Positions 47,392 through 56,295 are shown, counted from the first letter of the stretch. The stretch: DNA of 64,000 nucleotides from an uncultured Pelagibacteraceae bacterium (GCA_902560075.1 CACEKE010000003.1:1-64000), one strand, 5' to 3'. Notes: a model not told the origin generated them from the sequence alone. Numbers and translations are program-made.

Positions 47392-48024
47392 ATGAACAAA
47401 GAAGAAACCTCAAAAAAAGAAGATAAGTCTAACGATACCAAAAATAATCAAACTGATAAAAAAAACATAGACCAACCGGAGAAAGAAAACGCAGAGGAAG
47501 CTAAAGAACTCTCTTTAGATGAAAAAATAAAGGAGTTAGAAGAGAAAATTGTTAGACTTTACGCGGAAATGGAAAATCAAAGAAGACGGTATGATAAAGA
47601 AAAAGATGAGGCCTTTGAATACGGTGGTTTTTCTTTTGCAAAAGAGGCATTAAATTTATTAGATAACCTAGAACGTTCGAAAGAGTCACTTAACAATGAT
47701 GAGACTATAAAAGATCAAGATATTTTAAAAAAAGTAATTAGTCATTTAGATATTATTTACAAAGATATGCTTTCAATATTCAAGAAAAATAATATTGAGC
47801 CCATAAAATCTATAGATCAAAAACTTGATCCAAATTTACATCAAGCAATGATGGAAATTGAGGATAATTCGAAAGAACCGGGTACTATTGTGCAAGAAAT
47901 ACAAAAAGGATTTTTAATGAAAGATAGACTTTTAAGACCATCTTTGGTTGGAGTATCAAAGAAAGAAGTCCGAGAGGATCTTGAGAAAGCAGAAAAGCCT
48001 CAAAAAAACGAGGAAATACAATGA
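47392..48024 (+). CDS. grpE: Nucleotide exchange factor GrpE
   Basis: Releases ADP from DnaK. 210 residues: a charged disordered N-terminus (1-50), a long coiled-coil (about 50-110) containing AEMENQRRRYDKEKD, and the C-terminal beta domain with KLDPNLHQAMMEIED and RLLRPSLVGVSK. It is followed by dnaK after 70 bases that carry a heat-shock-type promoter. Confidence 0.95.
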   Translation: MNKEETSKKEDKSNDTKNNQTDKKNIDQPEKENAEEAKELSLDEKIKELEEKIVRLYAEMENQRRRYDKEKDEAFEYGGFSFAKEALNLLDNLERSKESLNNDETIKDQDILKKVISHLDIIYKDMLSIFKKNNIEPIKSIDQKLDPNLHQAMMEIEDNSKEPGTIVQEIQKGFLMKDRLLRPSLVGVSKKEVREDLEKAEKPQKNEEIQ

Positions 48025-48045
48025 AAAATTTAATTTTTAGAATAT

Positions 48046-48073
48046 CTTGTACTGCGAAAATTAACACTTATAT
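48046..48073 (+). promoter_or_regulatory. Candidate RpoH (sigma32-type) promoter for dnaK
   Basis: CTTG (48046-48049), a 17-base spacer, then CTTATAT (48067-48073), about 20 bases before the dnaK ATG. This agrees with the alphaproteobacterial RpoH pattern CTTG-N17-CYTATNT. It lies in the only sizeable gap of the chaperone operon. Confidence 0.6.
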
Positions 48074-48094
48074 GAACTTCAGACACGATATTAT

Positions 48095-50017
48095 ATGAGC
48101 AAAGTAATTGGAATAGATTTAGGAACAACAAACTCTTGCGTAGCCGTTATGGAAGGTTCGCAAGCTAAAGTTTTGGAAAACGCCGAAGGTGCGAGAACAA
48201 CTCCTTCTGTAGTAGCATTTACTGACAATGATGAAAAGTTAATTGGACAACCAGCAAAAAGACAGGCTGTTACAAACCCAGAAAATACAATTTTTGCTGT
48301 TAAGAGATTGATTGGAAGAAATTTCAATGATGCTTCGGTTAAGAAAGATGTTGAGACATCACCCTTTAAGATAATTAATTCTGAAAAAGGTGATGCTTGG
48401 ATAGAAGCAAAAGGACAAAAATATTCTCCTTCACAAATTTCTGCTTTTGTTCTTCAAAAAATGAAAGAGACAGCAGAAAAATATCTAGGTCAAGAAGTAA
48501 ACAAAGCAGTAATAACTGTACCTGCGTACTTTAATGACGCGCAGAGGCAGGCGACAAAAGATGCTGGAAAAATTGCAGGTCTAGAAGTGCTTAGAATTAT
48601 CAATGAACCAACTGCAGCATCATTAGCTTATGGACTTGATAAAAAAACAAATAAAAAAATTGCTGTTTACGACTTAGGCGGTGGAACATTTGATGTTTCA
48701 ATTCTAGAACTTGGAGACGGTGTATTTGAAGTAAAATCTACAAATGGAGATACATTTCTAGGTGGTGAGGATTTTGATAATGCAATAGTTGAATATTTAT
48801 TATCTGAATTTAAAAAGGAAAATGGTATTGATTTAAAATCAGACAAATTAGCTTTACAAAGATTGAAGGAAGCAGCGGAAAAAGCAAAAATTGAATTATC
48901 TTCAGCTGCTCAAACAGAGATAAATTTACCATTTATAACTGCTGACAAAACAGGTCCAAAGCACATAAATTTAAAAATGACTAGAGCAAAATTAGAGGCT
49001 TTAGTTGAAGATTTAATAACAAGAACTATTCCACCATGTCAAACAGCTCTTAAAGATGCCGGCTTGTCAGCATCAGATATAAATGAGGTAATATTAGTTG
49101 GTGGTATGACTAGAATGCCAAAAGTAATTGAAGAAGTTAAAAATTTCTTTGGCAAAGAGCCAAATAAAAGTGTTAACCCAGATGAAGTAGTTGCTATGGG
49201 AGCTGCTATTCAAGCTGGAGTTCTTCAAGGTGATGTGAAGGATGTATTGTTACTTGACGTTACTCCACTTTCACTTGGTATTGAAACACTAGGTGGAGTA
49301 TCTACAAAATTAATTGAAAAAAATACGACTATACCAACAAAAAAAAGTCAGGTATTTTCTACAGCTGAGGATAATCAGCCAGCTGTTTCGATAAGAGTTT
49401 TACAAGGTGAGAGAGAGATGGCTTCAGATAACAAAATTTTAGGTAATTTTGAACTAGTTGGTATTGCACCAGCTCCAAGAGGGGTTCCACAAATAGAAGT
49501 AACATTTGATATAGATGCAAATGGTATTGTTAATGTTTCTGCAAAAGATAAAGGAACAGGAAAAGAACAAAAAATTCAAATTCAAGCTTCAGGAGGACTT
49601 AGCGATGAGGAAATCAATAAGATGGTTAAAGAAGCAGAATCTAATAAAGAGGCAGACAAAAAGAAAAGAGAGGCTGTTGATGCAAGAAACCAAGCTGATA
49701 CATTGTTGCACTCAACTGAGAAAAATTTAAAAGATCATGGTTCGAAAGTTTCTGATGCTGATAAGAAAGCTATTGAAACTGCATCTGCAAATTTAAGAAA
49801 TTCTTTAAAGGGTACGGACGTTGAAGATATAAAAAAAAAAACACAAGATTTGGTTCAGGCTTCTATGAAATTAGGTGAAGCAATATATAAGTCGCAACAG
49901 AATACAAAGCCAGGAGATACACCTAAAGAAGCAAAAAAAGAGGATAAGAAAGACGAAAATGTTGTTGATGCAGACTTCGAGGAAGTAAAAGACGAGAATA
50001 AAGAAAAAAGCGCCTAA
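48095..50017 (+). CDS. dnaK: Molecular chaperone DnaK (Hsp70)
   Basis: 640 residues. The nucleotide-binding domain has [33 protein letters not shown] and [13 protein letters not shown]. The substrate-binding domain begins near [14 protein letters not shown], and a helical lid and acidic tail ending in VVDADFEEV close the protein. It is complete and normal in length. The order grpE-dnaK-dnaJ is intact, with a probable own heat-shock promoter. Confidence 0.99.
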   Translation: MSKVIGIDLGTTNSCVAVMEGSQAKVLENAEGARTTPSVVAFTDNDEKLIGQPAKRQAVTNPENTIFAVKRLIGRNFNDASVKKDVETSPFKIINSEKGDAWIEAKGQKYSPSQISAFVLQKMKETAEKYLGQEVNKAVITVPAYFNDAQRQATKDAGKIAGLEVLRIINEPTAASLAYGLDKKTNKKIAVYDLGGGTFDVSILELGDGVFEVKSTNGDTFLGGEDFDNAIVEYLLSEFKKENGIDLKSDKLALQRLKEAAEKAKIELSSAAQTEINLPFITADKTGPKHINLKMTRAKLEALVEDLITRTIPPCQTALKDAGLSASDINEVILVGGMTRMPKVIEEVKNFFGKEPNKSVNPDEVVAMGAAIQAGVLQGDVKDVLLLDVTPLSLGIETLGGVSTKLIEKNTTIPTKKSQVFSTAEDNQPAVSIRVLQGEREMASDNKILGNFELVGIAPAPRGVPQIEVTFDIDANGIVNVSAKDKGTGKEQKIQIQASGGLSDEEINKMVKEAESNKEADKKKREAVDARNQADTLLHSTEKNLKDHGSKVSDADKKAIETASANLRNSLKGTDVEDIKKKTQDLVQASMKLGEAIYKSQQNTKPGDTPKEAKKEDKKDENVVDADFEEVKDENKEKSA

Positions 50018-50045
50018 GCTAGCAACAATTTGTCTGTAATTAGTT

Positions 50046-51173
50046 ATGGCAAAAAGAGATTACTACGACGTCTTAGGTGTTGATAAAAGTTCAAGCGCAG
50101 ATCAAATAAAATCAGCTTACAGAAAGTTAGCAGTCAAATTCCACCCAGATAAAAATAAAGGTGATAAAGCTGCCGAAGAAAAATTTAAAGAAGCATCTGA
50201 GGCTTATCACGTTCTCTCTAATTCTGAAAGAAAACAAAATTATGATAATTTTGGTCACGCAGCTTTTGAAAACGGAGGAGGTGGAAGAGGTGGTTTTAGT
50301 AATTTTGATTTTTCAGGAAGTTTTTCAGATATATTTGAGGATTTTTTTGGTGAAGGATTTGGTGGAGGTGGCAGAAGATCTAGAAAGTCAAATTACCGTG
50401 GATCAGATTTAAGATACGACTTAACAATTAGTCTTGAAGAAGCATACTCAGGAAAAAAACAAGATATAAAATTTACCACTTCTGACAAATGTGAAACATG
50501 TAGCGGTACAGGCTCAAAACCAGGATATAATGCAGGATCTTGTTCTATGTGTGGGGGTCATGGTCAGATTAGATCTAGTCAAGGATTTTTCACTGTTCAA
50601 CAAACTTGTCCTCAATGCTCAGGTTCTGGAGAGGAAATTACACACCCATGTTCCTCATGTAGTGGGCAGGGGAAAAAGCAGGCTAGTAAGAGGCTATCTG
50701 TTACTATTCCTAAGGGTGTTGATGATGGAACAAGAATAAGGCTCGCAGGAAAAGGTGAGGCTGGCTCTAGAGGCGCAGGCAATGGAGACTTATATCTTTT
50801 CATTAACGTAAACTCACACGATCTATTTAAAAGATCAGACGAAAACTTATTTTTTGAGTGTCCAATATCAATAACTGATGCTGCATTAGGATCATCAATA
50901 GAAATTCCCACTATAGATGGAGGAAGAGCGAAAATTAAAATACCGGCAGGAACACAAACCGGTAAACAATTTAGATTAAAAGGTAAAGGAATGCCATATA
51001 TGAGAGGAAGTGGCATTGGAGACTTGTATGTTCAGGTCAATACAGAGGTACCAATATCCCTTAATAAAGAACAAAAAGAGTTACTGGAAAAATTTAGAGA
51101 AATCGAGAACGATAAGTCAAACCCTAGTATTAAACAATTTTTCAACAAAGCTAAAAATTTTTGGAGCAATTAA
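50046..51173 (+). CDS. dnaJ: Co-chaperone DnaJ (Hsp40)
   Basis: 375 residues with all domains: J domain with HPD (KFHPDKN, about residue 33), a Gly/Phe region, four zinc-finger repeats (CETCSGTG, CSMCGGHG, CPQCSGSG, CSSCSGQG) and the C-terminal substrate-binding domains. It follows dnaK after 28 bases. The next plus-strand gene is an inserted sulfotransferase rather than dapB. Confidence 0.98.
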   Translation: MAKRDYYDVLGVDKSSSADQIKSAYRKLAVKFHPDKNKGDKAAEEKFKEASEAYHVLSNSERKQNYDNFGHAAFENGGGGRGGFSNFDFSGSFSDIFEDFFGEGFGGGGRRSRKSNYRGSDLRYDLTISLEEAYSGKKQDIKFTTSDKCETCSGTGSKPGYNAGSCSMCGGHGQIRSSQGFFTVQQTCPQCSGSGEEITHPCSSCSGQGKKQASKRLSVTIPKGVDDGTRIRLAGKGEAGSRGAGNGDLYLFINVNSHDLFKRSDENLFFECPISITDAALGSSIEIPTIDGGRAKIKIPAGTQTGKQFRLKGKGMPYMRGSGIGDLYVQVNTEVPISLNKEQKELLEKFREIENDKSNPSIKQFFNKAKNFWSN

Positions 51174-51253
51174 TTACATATAATTAAAAAAGTTAATTAA
51201 TTTTGACAAATTAAATTGTATATATTGCTAAATAATTTTTTAATTATAATTAT

Positions 51254-52096
51254 ATGATAATTTGGTTAGCTTCATATCCAAAAAGTGGTAACACCTGGTT
51301 GAGATCTTTTTTAGTTTCGTACTATTTTTCAAATGATGGTAATTTTCGTTTTGAAGATTTAAGCAGAATTCCTGACTATCCAAATAAGATTTTCTTTGAT
51401 GAAAATATTGATATTAAAAATATCAAAAAAGGTGAAATATATAACTATTGGGAAAGTACACAAAATAATATTCGCAAAAAAAATAAGGCCAAATTTTTAA
51501 AAACTCATAACTCTTTAAAACCGATAAATAATATTCCTTTTACTAAAAGTAAAAATACTCTTGGTGTGATCCATATTGTTAGAGATCCAAGAAATGTTAT
51601 CACTTCAATTAAAAACCATTTTGGATTTAGTGATTACGAAATTGCATTAAAATTTATGCAAACTGAGGGTGCTTATATGGAAGGAGAAGATAATGCTAGA
51701 TATGCAATTATAGACTCTTGGAAAACTCATTTTATATCATGGATGAAAAATCAATCTTTAAAAAGAATATCGATTAGATATGAAGATTTAGTAAATTATC
51801 CTGAAAAAGAGTTTACTAAAGTCGTAGAATTTGTTGATGCCCTATTAAATATAAATGTAGGGTTAAATAGAGATAAGTTTATTAAATCTTTGAATTCAAC
51901 AAAATTCGATATTTTACAAAAAGGTGAAGAAGTGGGAAAATTTAACGAAAATGTCATTAGAAATGACAAAAAAGTAAAATTTTTTAATATGGGGCCAAAA
52001 AATAATTGGAAAAATGTATTACCGAAAGATATTCAGATAAAAATGAATAATTATTATAAAGAAGATTTAAAAAATTTAGGATATGAGGATAATTAA
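51254..52096 (+). CDS. Sulfotransferase family protein
   Basis: 280 residues. The 5'-phosphosulfate loop of PAPS enzymes, YPKSGNTWLR, is at residues 8-17. The 3'-phosphate motif is IVRDPRNVITSI near 108-119, and the typical RISIRYEDLVNYP follows near 173-185. It would transfer sulfate from PAPS to an unidentified acceptor (lipid, glycan or small metabolite). An 80-base upstream gap has a TTGACA at 51203. It overlaps dapB by one base. It interrupts the usual dnaJ-dapB succession and may have been acquired, though its AT-richness matches the neighbours. Confidence 0.86.
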   Translation: MIIWLASYPKSGNTWLRSFLVSYYFSNDGNFRFEDLSRIPDYPNKIFFDENIDIKNIKKGEIYNYWESTQNNIRKKNKAKFLKTHNSLKPINNIPFTKSKNTLGVIHIVRDPRNVITSIKNHFGFSDYEIALKFMQTEGAYMEGEDNARYAIIDSWKTHFISWMKNQSLKRISIRYEDLVNYPEKEFTKVVEFVDALLNINVGLNRDKFIKSLNSTKFDILQKGEEVGKFNENVIRNDKKVKFFNMGPKNNWKNVLPKDIQIKMNNYYKEDLKNLGYEDN

Positions 52097-52872
52097 TGGC
52101 CAAAATTAATCTAGCAATAACAGGTTGCCTTGGCAGAATGGGTAGACAACTTATTAAAACAGCGGTTAAAGATAGATCTGTGAAAATAGTTTCACTAACG
52201 GAAAACATATTTTTAAACAAAAAGATTTCGGGCATCTATATTGAAAAGAATAGTGAAAAAGCATTCCATAATGCTCATGTCATAATCGATTTTACAAGTC
52301 CTAAATGCACATTTGAAGTTTTAAAGATCGCGAGTAAATTAAAAAAAAAAGTTGTAATTGGTACTACTGGTTTTAGTAAAACAGAGGAAAATCATATAAA
52401 AAAAATTTCTAGGAAGATATCAATTTTGAAAGCAGGAAACATGAGTTTGGGTATAAACTTATTAATGTTTTTAACAGAAATAACTTCAAAAACTCTTGGG
52501 AACAACTATTTAAGTAAAGTATTTGAAGTACATCATAAACATAAAAAAGATCACCCCTCAGGAACAGCATTGATGTTAGGAAAGGGAATAGCTAATGGAA
52601 AAGGTAAAGATTTTTATAAAATTATTGGAAAAAAATATTTAAACAAAAAGGCTTTTCCTTATGGAAAAAAAATTAATTTTAATTCATTAAGAAAAGGTGA
52701 GATTATAGGAGAACACGAAGTTAGATTTTCAAGTGGCAAAGAAATAATTACTTTAAATCACGAAGCTTTTGATAGATCCTTATATTCAGAGGGAGCTTTA
52801 GAGGCCGCAAAATGGATAAGTTCTAAAAAATCAGGACTATATTCAATGAGAGATCTTTTGAACCTTAAATAA
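52096..52872 (+). CDS. dapB: 4-hydroxy-tetrahydrodipicolinate reductase
   Basis: A lysine/diaminopimelate pathway enzyme, 258 residues. The NAD(P) loop is ITGCLGRMGRQLI near 8-20. The catalytic segment EVHHKHKKDHPSGTAL, near 148-163, contains the conserved His and Lys. It shares one base with nth downstream and one with the sulfotransferase upstream (TAATG pattern). lysA is at 6.7 kb. Confidence 0.96.
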   Translation: MAKINLAITGCLGRMGRQLIKTAVKDRSVKIVSLTENIFLNKKISGIYIEKNSEKAFHNAHVIIDFTSPKCTFEVLKIASKLKKKVVIGTTGFSKTEENHIKKISRKISILKAGNMSLGINLLMFLTEITSKTLGNNYLSKVFEVHHKHKKDHPSGTALMLGKGIANGKGKDFYKIIGKKYLNKKAFPYGKKINFNSLRKGEIIGEHEVRFSSGKEIITLNHEAFDRSLYSEGALEAAKWISSKKSGLYSMRDLLNLK

Positions 52873-53525
52873 TGAACAATGTTCAAAAAGCAAAATTAAT
52901 ATTAAAAATTTTAAATAAAATTTATCCTAAAACACCTGTTCCTTTAAAACATAGAAATATTTTTACACTTCTTGTATCTGTACTTCTGTCAGCACAATGT
53001 ACTGATGTTAATGTTAATAATGTTACAAAAAATATTTATCCAAAATACAATAAACCAGAGCACTTTGTTAAACTTGGCAGAAAAAAAATTGAGAGATTGA
53101 TAAAAAGCATTGGTATATTTAGAGTTAAAGCAAAAAGTGTTTACAATTTGTCAAAAACATTAGTTGAAAAGTATGGAGGTAAAGTTCCTAAAACGTTTGA
53201 ACAACTAGAGGAGTTGCCTGGAGTAGGACATAAAACTGCTAGTGTTGTGATGTCTCAAGGGTTTGGCTACCCTGCATTTCCAGTAGATACTCATATCCAC
53301 CGATTAGCTCAAAGATGGGGTCTAACAAATGGAAAAAATGTTATTCAAACTGAAAAGGATTTAAAAAGATTATTCCCCAAAAAAAATTGGAATAAATTAC
53401 ATTTACAAATCATTTATTATGGAAGAGAATATTGTAAAGCCAGAGATTGTTATGGAATAACTTGTAAAATTTGTACCACTTGTTATCCTACAAGAAAAAA
53501 ACCAATTATAACAAAGAAAGCATAA
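52872..53525 (+). CDS. nth: Endonuclease III
   Basis: A DNA glycosylase/AP-lyase for oxidised pyrimidines, 217 residues. The helix-hairpin-helix is LPGVGHKTASVV with the catalytic Lys near residue 122, and the catalytic Asp is in VDTHIHRLAQRWG near 140. The C-terminal Cys cluster for Fe4S4 is present but unusually spaced: CX4CX4CX2CX2C in EYCKARDCYGITCKICTTC, against CX6CX2CX5C in the canonical enzyme. This leaves some doubt about which four Cys hold the cluster. Confidence 0.94.
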   Translation: MNNVQKAKLILKILNKIYPKTPVPLKHRNIFTLLVSVLLSAQCTDVNVNNVTKNIYPKYNKPEHFVKLGRKKIERLIKSIGIFRVKAKSVYNLSKTLVEKYGGKVPKTFEQLEELPGVGHKTASVVMSQGFGYPAFPVDTHIHRLAQRWGLTNGKNVIQTEKDLKRLFPKKNWNKLHLQIIYYGREYCKARDCYGITCKICTTCYPTRKKPIITKKA

Positions 53526-53526
53526 T

Positions 53527-54456
53527 ATGAAAATTTTAGGTATAGGTAATGCTATTGTAGATGTAATTTGTAAAGTTGATGAAGATTTCTTAGATAAGAA
53601 TAAACTTACAAAAAGCACGATGAAATTAATTTTTGATGAAAAAGAATTCAAAAATTTGTTATCAAATTTAAAAATTGAAAAGACTGTGTCTGGTGGTTCT
53701 GTAGCCAATTCTGTAGTAGGTTTATCTCAACTTGGAAATAAAGTTGGTTTTATTGGAAAAGTTTGTGACGACGATCTAGGGGCTAAATATGAGGAAGGTT
53801 TAAAAAATGAAAATGTTGAGTATTTTTACTCAAAAAAAAAAGAGGAGTTGCCTACTGGAACTTGTTTAATACTTGTAACACCTGACTCAGAGAGAACAAT
53901 GTGCACATTTTTAGGAACTGCAGGTAAAATAAATGAAAATGATGTTAATTCTGATATTATTACAAATAGTGAAGTAATTCTTTTAGAGGGATATCTTTGG
54001 GACGAAGGCGACCCGAAAAAAGCTTTTGATAAAGCTATAAGTAGTGCAAAAAAAGTTGCTATGTCTTTATCTGATCAATTTTGCGTTGATAGACATAAAC
54101 CTCATTTTCTTGATCTAGTAAAAAATAAACTTGATATAACATTTGCTAATGAACAAGAAATATTATCTTTGATTGACGCTAAAAGCTTCGATGATGTAAT
54201 TAGCTTTGGTAAAGAACTTGGAAAAATTATTGTAGTGACCAGAGGGGACAAAGGGGCAATAGCTATAAAAGGTAATGAGGTTTCTGAATGCGGAATTAAA
54301 GAAGGTTTAAAGGTTGTGGATTTAACTGGAGCTGGAGATCTTTTTGCAGCAGGTTTTCTTCATGGTTACATAAATAACTTATCTTTAAAGGATAGTTTAG
54401 AAAAAGGGACAGAAATGTCTGCAAAAGTGATCCAGCAGATTGGGGCTAGACTATAG
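53527..54456 (+). CDS. PfkB-family sugar/nucleoside kinase (adenosine kinase-like)
   Basis: 309 residues of the ribokinase superfamily. The N-terminus MKILGIGNAIVDVICKVDE and the VSGGSVANSVVGLSQLG signature are typical of adenosine kinases. The catalytic C-terminal motif is VDLTGAGDLFAAGFLHG with the Asp base near 273. It likely phosphorylates adenosine or a related nucleoside, recovering material from SAM turnover. It follows nth by one base. The sugar or nucleoside specificity is inferred, not proven. Confidence 0.87.
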   Translation: MKILGIGNAIVDVICKVDEDFLDKNKLTKSTMKLIFDEKEFKNLLSNLKIEKTVSGGSVANSVVGLSQLGNKVGFIGKVCDDDLGAKYEEGLKNENVEYFYSKKKEELPTGTCLILVTPDSERTMCTFLGTAGKINENDVNSDIITNSEVILLEGYLWDEGDPKKAFDKAISSAKKVAMSLSDQFCVDRHKPHFLDLVKNKLDITFANEQEILSLIDAKSFDDVISFGKELGKIIVVTRGDKGAIAIKGNEVSECGIKEGLKVVDLTGAGDLFAAGFLHGYINNLSLKDSLEKGTEMSAKVIQQIGARL

Positions 54457-54462
54457 ATAGCT

Positions 54463-54585
54463 TTATTTTTTAATTCTTTTAAAACTTCCTTTGCCTTTTT
54501 TAGGTTTTATAACCTTTTGACTAAATTTTCTTGAAGTTAATGTCTTAGCAGTAAAATTCCTTCTTTTTTTAAATTTTATAACCAT
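54463..54585 (-). CDS. ArfA-like 40-residue basic protein (putative ribosome-rescue factor)
   Basis: A short frame from ATG 54585 to TAA 54463. The core NFTAKTLTSRKF is followed by VIKPKKGKGSFKR, which closely resembles the ArfA family core pattern (N..A..L....F..rVvk.KKGKGSYkR), including the KKGKGS hallmark. ArfA recruits RF2 to ribosomes stalled on non-stop mRNA in gamma- and betaproteobacteria. Here it lacks the long C-terminal tail of E. coli ArfA, as in processed or short forms. Its start overlaps the stop of the regulator gene upstream by 17 bases, so the two are co-transcribed. Assignment is from motif recognition only. Confidence 0.62.
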   Translation of the reverse strand: MVIKFKKRRNFTAKTLTSRKFSQKVIKPKKGKGSFKRIKK

Positions 54586-55138
54586 TATCAGTGCTTTTTA
54601 TAAATGTACTGTCATTAAAAAAATCCTTAATTTTTTTTCTAAGTCTATAAACATGTGTTTCGACTGTGTGTGTTTCAAGTTCAGAGGAATGTCCCCAAAC
54701 ATTTTTCTTTAAACTTGAAATAGATACTTCTTTGTTTGAATTTTTTATAAAAAATATAATTTCAGTTTCTTTTTGTGTAAGTTTAAGTTTTTTTTTACCT
54801 ATTTTTAAAGCCCTGGAATTTACGTCTAATTGATAATCATTTATGTTAATTTTAGATTGTGTAACAAAGTTTTTTTTAAGAAGAAATATATTAATATTTT
54901 CAATAAGATTGAAAACTTTAATAGGAAAATTAGATAAGATAATATTGTTATCTCCTTGAATCTCACTTATTTTATTCTCAGAAATAACAACAAAAGTTTT
55001 TTTTTTATCACTTATAATATTACTCAGTTCGAGTTCATCTAATGAACTTTGAAGCTCAAAATTTAATAAATCATTTATTTCATGTAAAATTTCATATAAT
55101 GTTGGAAGTTTGTATATTAGTACAATCGTTTTACTCAT
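54569..55138 (-). CDS. OmpR/PhoB-type DNA-binding protein with degenerate receiver
   Basis: 189 residues. The C-terminal half (about 95-189) is a winged helix: KLTQKETEIIFFI, a recognition region with THTVETHVYRLRKKI, and the wing STDNGYKI. The N-terminal half has a receiver-like fold length, but the acidic pair near residue 8 reads Tyr-Lys and the phosphoacceptor position reads VVISEN rather than an Asp strand end. It is therefore probably phosphorylation-independent. No histidine kinase is adjacent. It is divergent from the YkuD gene by 12 bases and overlaps the ArfA-like gene. Confidence 0.82.
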   Translation of the reverse strand: MSKTIVLIYKLPTLYEILHEINDLLNFELQSSLDELELSNIISDKKKTFVVISENKISEIQGDNNIILSNFPIKVFNLIENINIFLLKKNFVTQSKININDYQLDVNSRALKIGKKKLKLTQKETEIIFFIKNSNKEVSISSLKKNVWGHSSELETHTVETHVYRLRKKIKDFFNDSTFIKSTDNGYKI

Positions 55139-55150
55139 TGTTTAAACATT

Positions 55151-55636
55151 ATGATATTAAAATTAATAAATAAAGATACCTTAATAATTGATGAATTTAA
55201 ATTTAAGTGTTGCATTGGTAAAAATGGTTTAAAAACCAGCAAGATAGAGGGTGACAAAAGCACACCAAAAGGCAAGTTTGAGCTAGGAACTCTATATTGG
55301 AGAAAAGACAGAATAAATAAAATAGAGACAAGTCTAAATAAAAAAATAATAAAAAAAAATATGCGTTGGTGTAATGATATAAATCATTCAAATTACAATA
55401 AAGAGATTACAAATAGACGAATAAAATCTGAAAAATTATTCAGAAAAGATAACAAATATGATTGCTTTATTTTAATTAAATATAATTACAATAGGCCAAT
55501 TAAAAACAAGGGTAGTGCAATATTTCTGCATTTGACAAAAGACTATAAAAAAACTGCTGGATGTATAGCGGTCAATAAAAAAGATTTTTTTATAATTGCT
55601 AAAATATTAACTAAAAAAAGTAGAATTATAATTTAA
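55151..55636 (+). CDS. L,D-transpeptidase (YkuD) domain protein
   Basis: 161 residues. A YkuD fold is indicated by KSTPKGKFELG near 36-46 (start of the catalytic barrel) and FLHLTKDYKKTAGCIAV near 125-141, giving the His and nucleophile Cys of the HX(n)GC motif. There is no obvious signal peptide, unlike most cell-wall L,D-transpeptidases, though similar leaderless homologues exist. The usual Ser/Thr-His before GC reads TAGC, a mild deviation. It ends 4 bases inside the convergent yggS. Confidence 0.82.
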   Translation: MILKLINKDTLIIDEFKFKCCIGKNGLKTSKIEGDKSTPKGKFELGTLYWRKDRINKIETSLNKKIIKKNMRWCNDINHSNYNKEITNRRIKSEKLFRKDNKYDCFILIKYNYNRPIKNKGSAIFLHLTKDYKKTAGCIAVNKKDFFIIAKILTKKSRIII

Positions 55637-56295
55637 TTTCTTTTACCAAAAATACTAGAGCCGATTCTTAGAAAGGTAGAACAATATTTTATTGCTTTGA
55701 TATAATCGTTTGACATTCCCATACTTATCTCTTTTAACTCAAGACTATCATTTAATTTTTTTAATTCTTTAAAATAATCCTCTGGATCTTCATCAAAAGG
55801 AGGTAAGCACATTAAACCTAGAACTTCTAATTTCATACTTTTACAAAAATCTAATAATTCCCTTGTATGATCTATGTTAATACCTGATTTTTGTATTTCA
55901 TTTCCTAAATTAACTTGTATAAAAATTTTTATTTTTTTGTTAACTTTAGATTCCTCGTCTGCAATTTTTTGAGCAATTTTTTTACTATCTACAGAATGAA
56001 TATAATCAAAGATTTTCACAGCAAATTTAACTTTATTTGATTGTAATTTACCCAGCATATGTAATTTAATCTTTTTATTATTTTGTTTAATATTTGACCA
56101 CTTCTCTAAAGCTTCTTGAACTTTATTCTCTCCATAATGAAAATGTCCAAAATCTATTAAGTGTGAAATATGTTCAATTTTGAATGTTTTTGATACTGCA
56201 ATAACATTTGGTTCGTAATCTCCTATATTATTTTTAATTATTTCCTCTTTAATTTCTTCTTTGATTTGAATAAGATTTTGAACAGTTTGATGCAT
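55633..56295 (-). CDS. YggS-family PLP homeostasis protein
   Basis: 220 residues, a single-domain alanine-racemase-type barrel that binds and buffers pyridoxal phosphate. The PLP Lys is in NVIAVSKTF near residue 36. GENKVQEALEKW near 75-86 and the HMLGKLQSNKVKF segment near 99-111 are diagnostic; the phosphate-binding end is SMGMSNDYIKAI and RIGSSIFGKRN. Its start codon forms one half of the palindrome ATGCAT shared with the divergent ThiE-like gene. Confidence 0.94.
   Translation of the reverse strand: MHQTVQNLIQIKEEIKEEIIKNNIGDYEPNVIAVSKTFKIEHISHLIDFGHFHYGENKVQEALEKWSNIKQNNKKIKLHMLGKLQSNKVKFAVKIFDYIHSVDSKKIAQKIADEESKVNKKIKIFIQVNLGNEIQKSGINIDHTRELLDFCKSMKLEVLGLMCLPPFDEDPEDYFKELKKLNDSLELKEISMGMSNDYIKAIKYCSTFLRIGSSIFGKRN

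Noticed and set aside
51203-51234. Promoter for the sulfotransferase with a perfect TTGACA.
   Set aside because: Only poorly spaced -10 candidates follow (12 or about 20 bases), so it was not listed as a separate feature.
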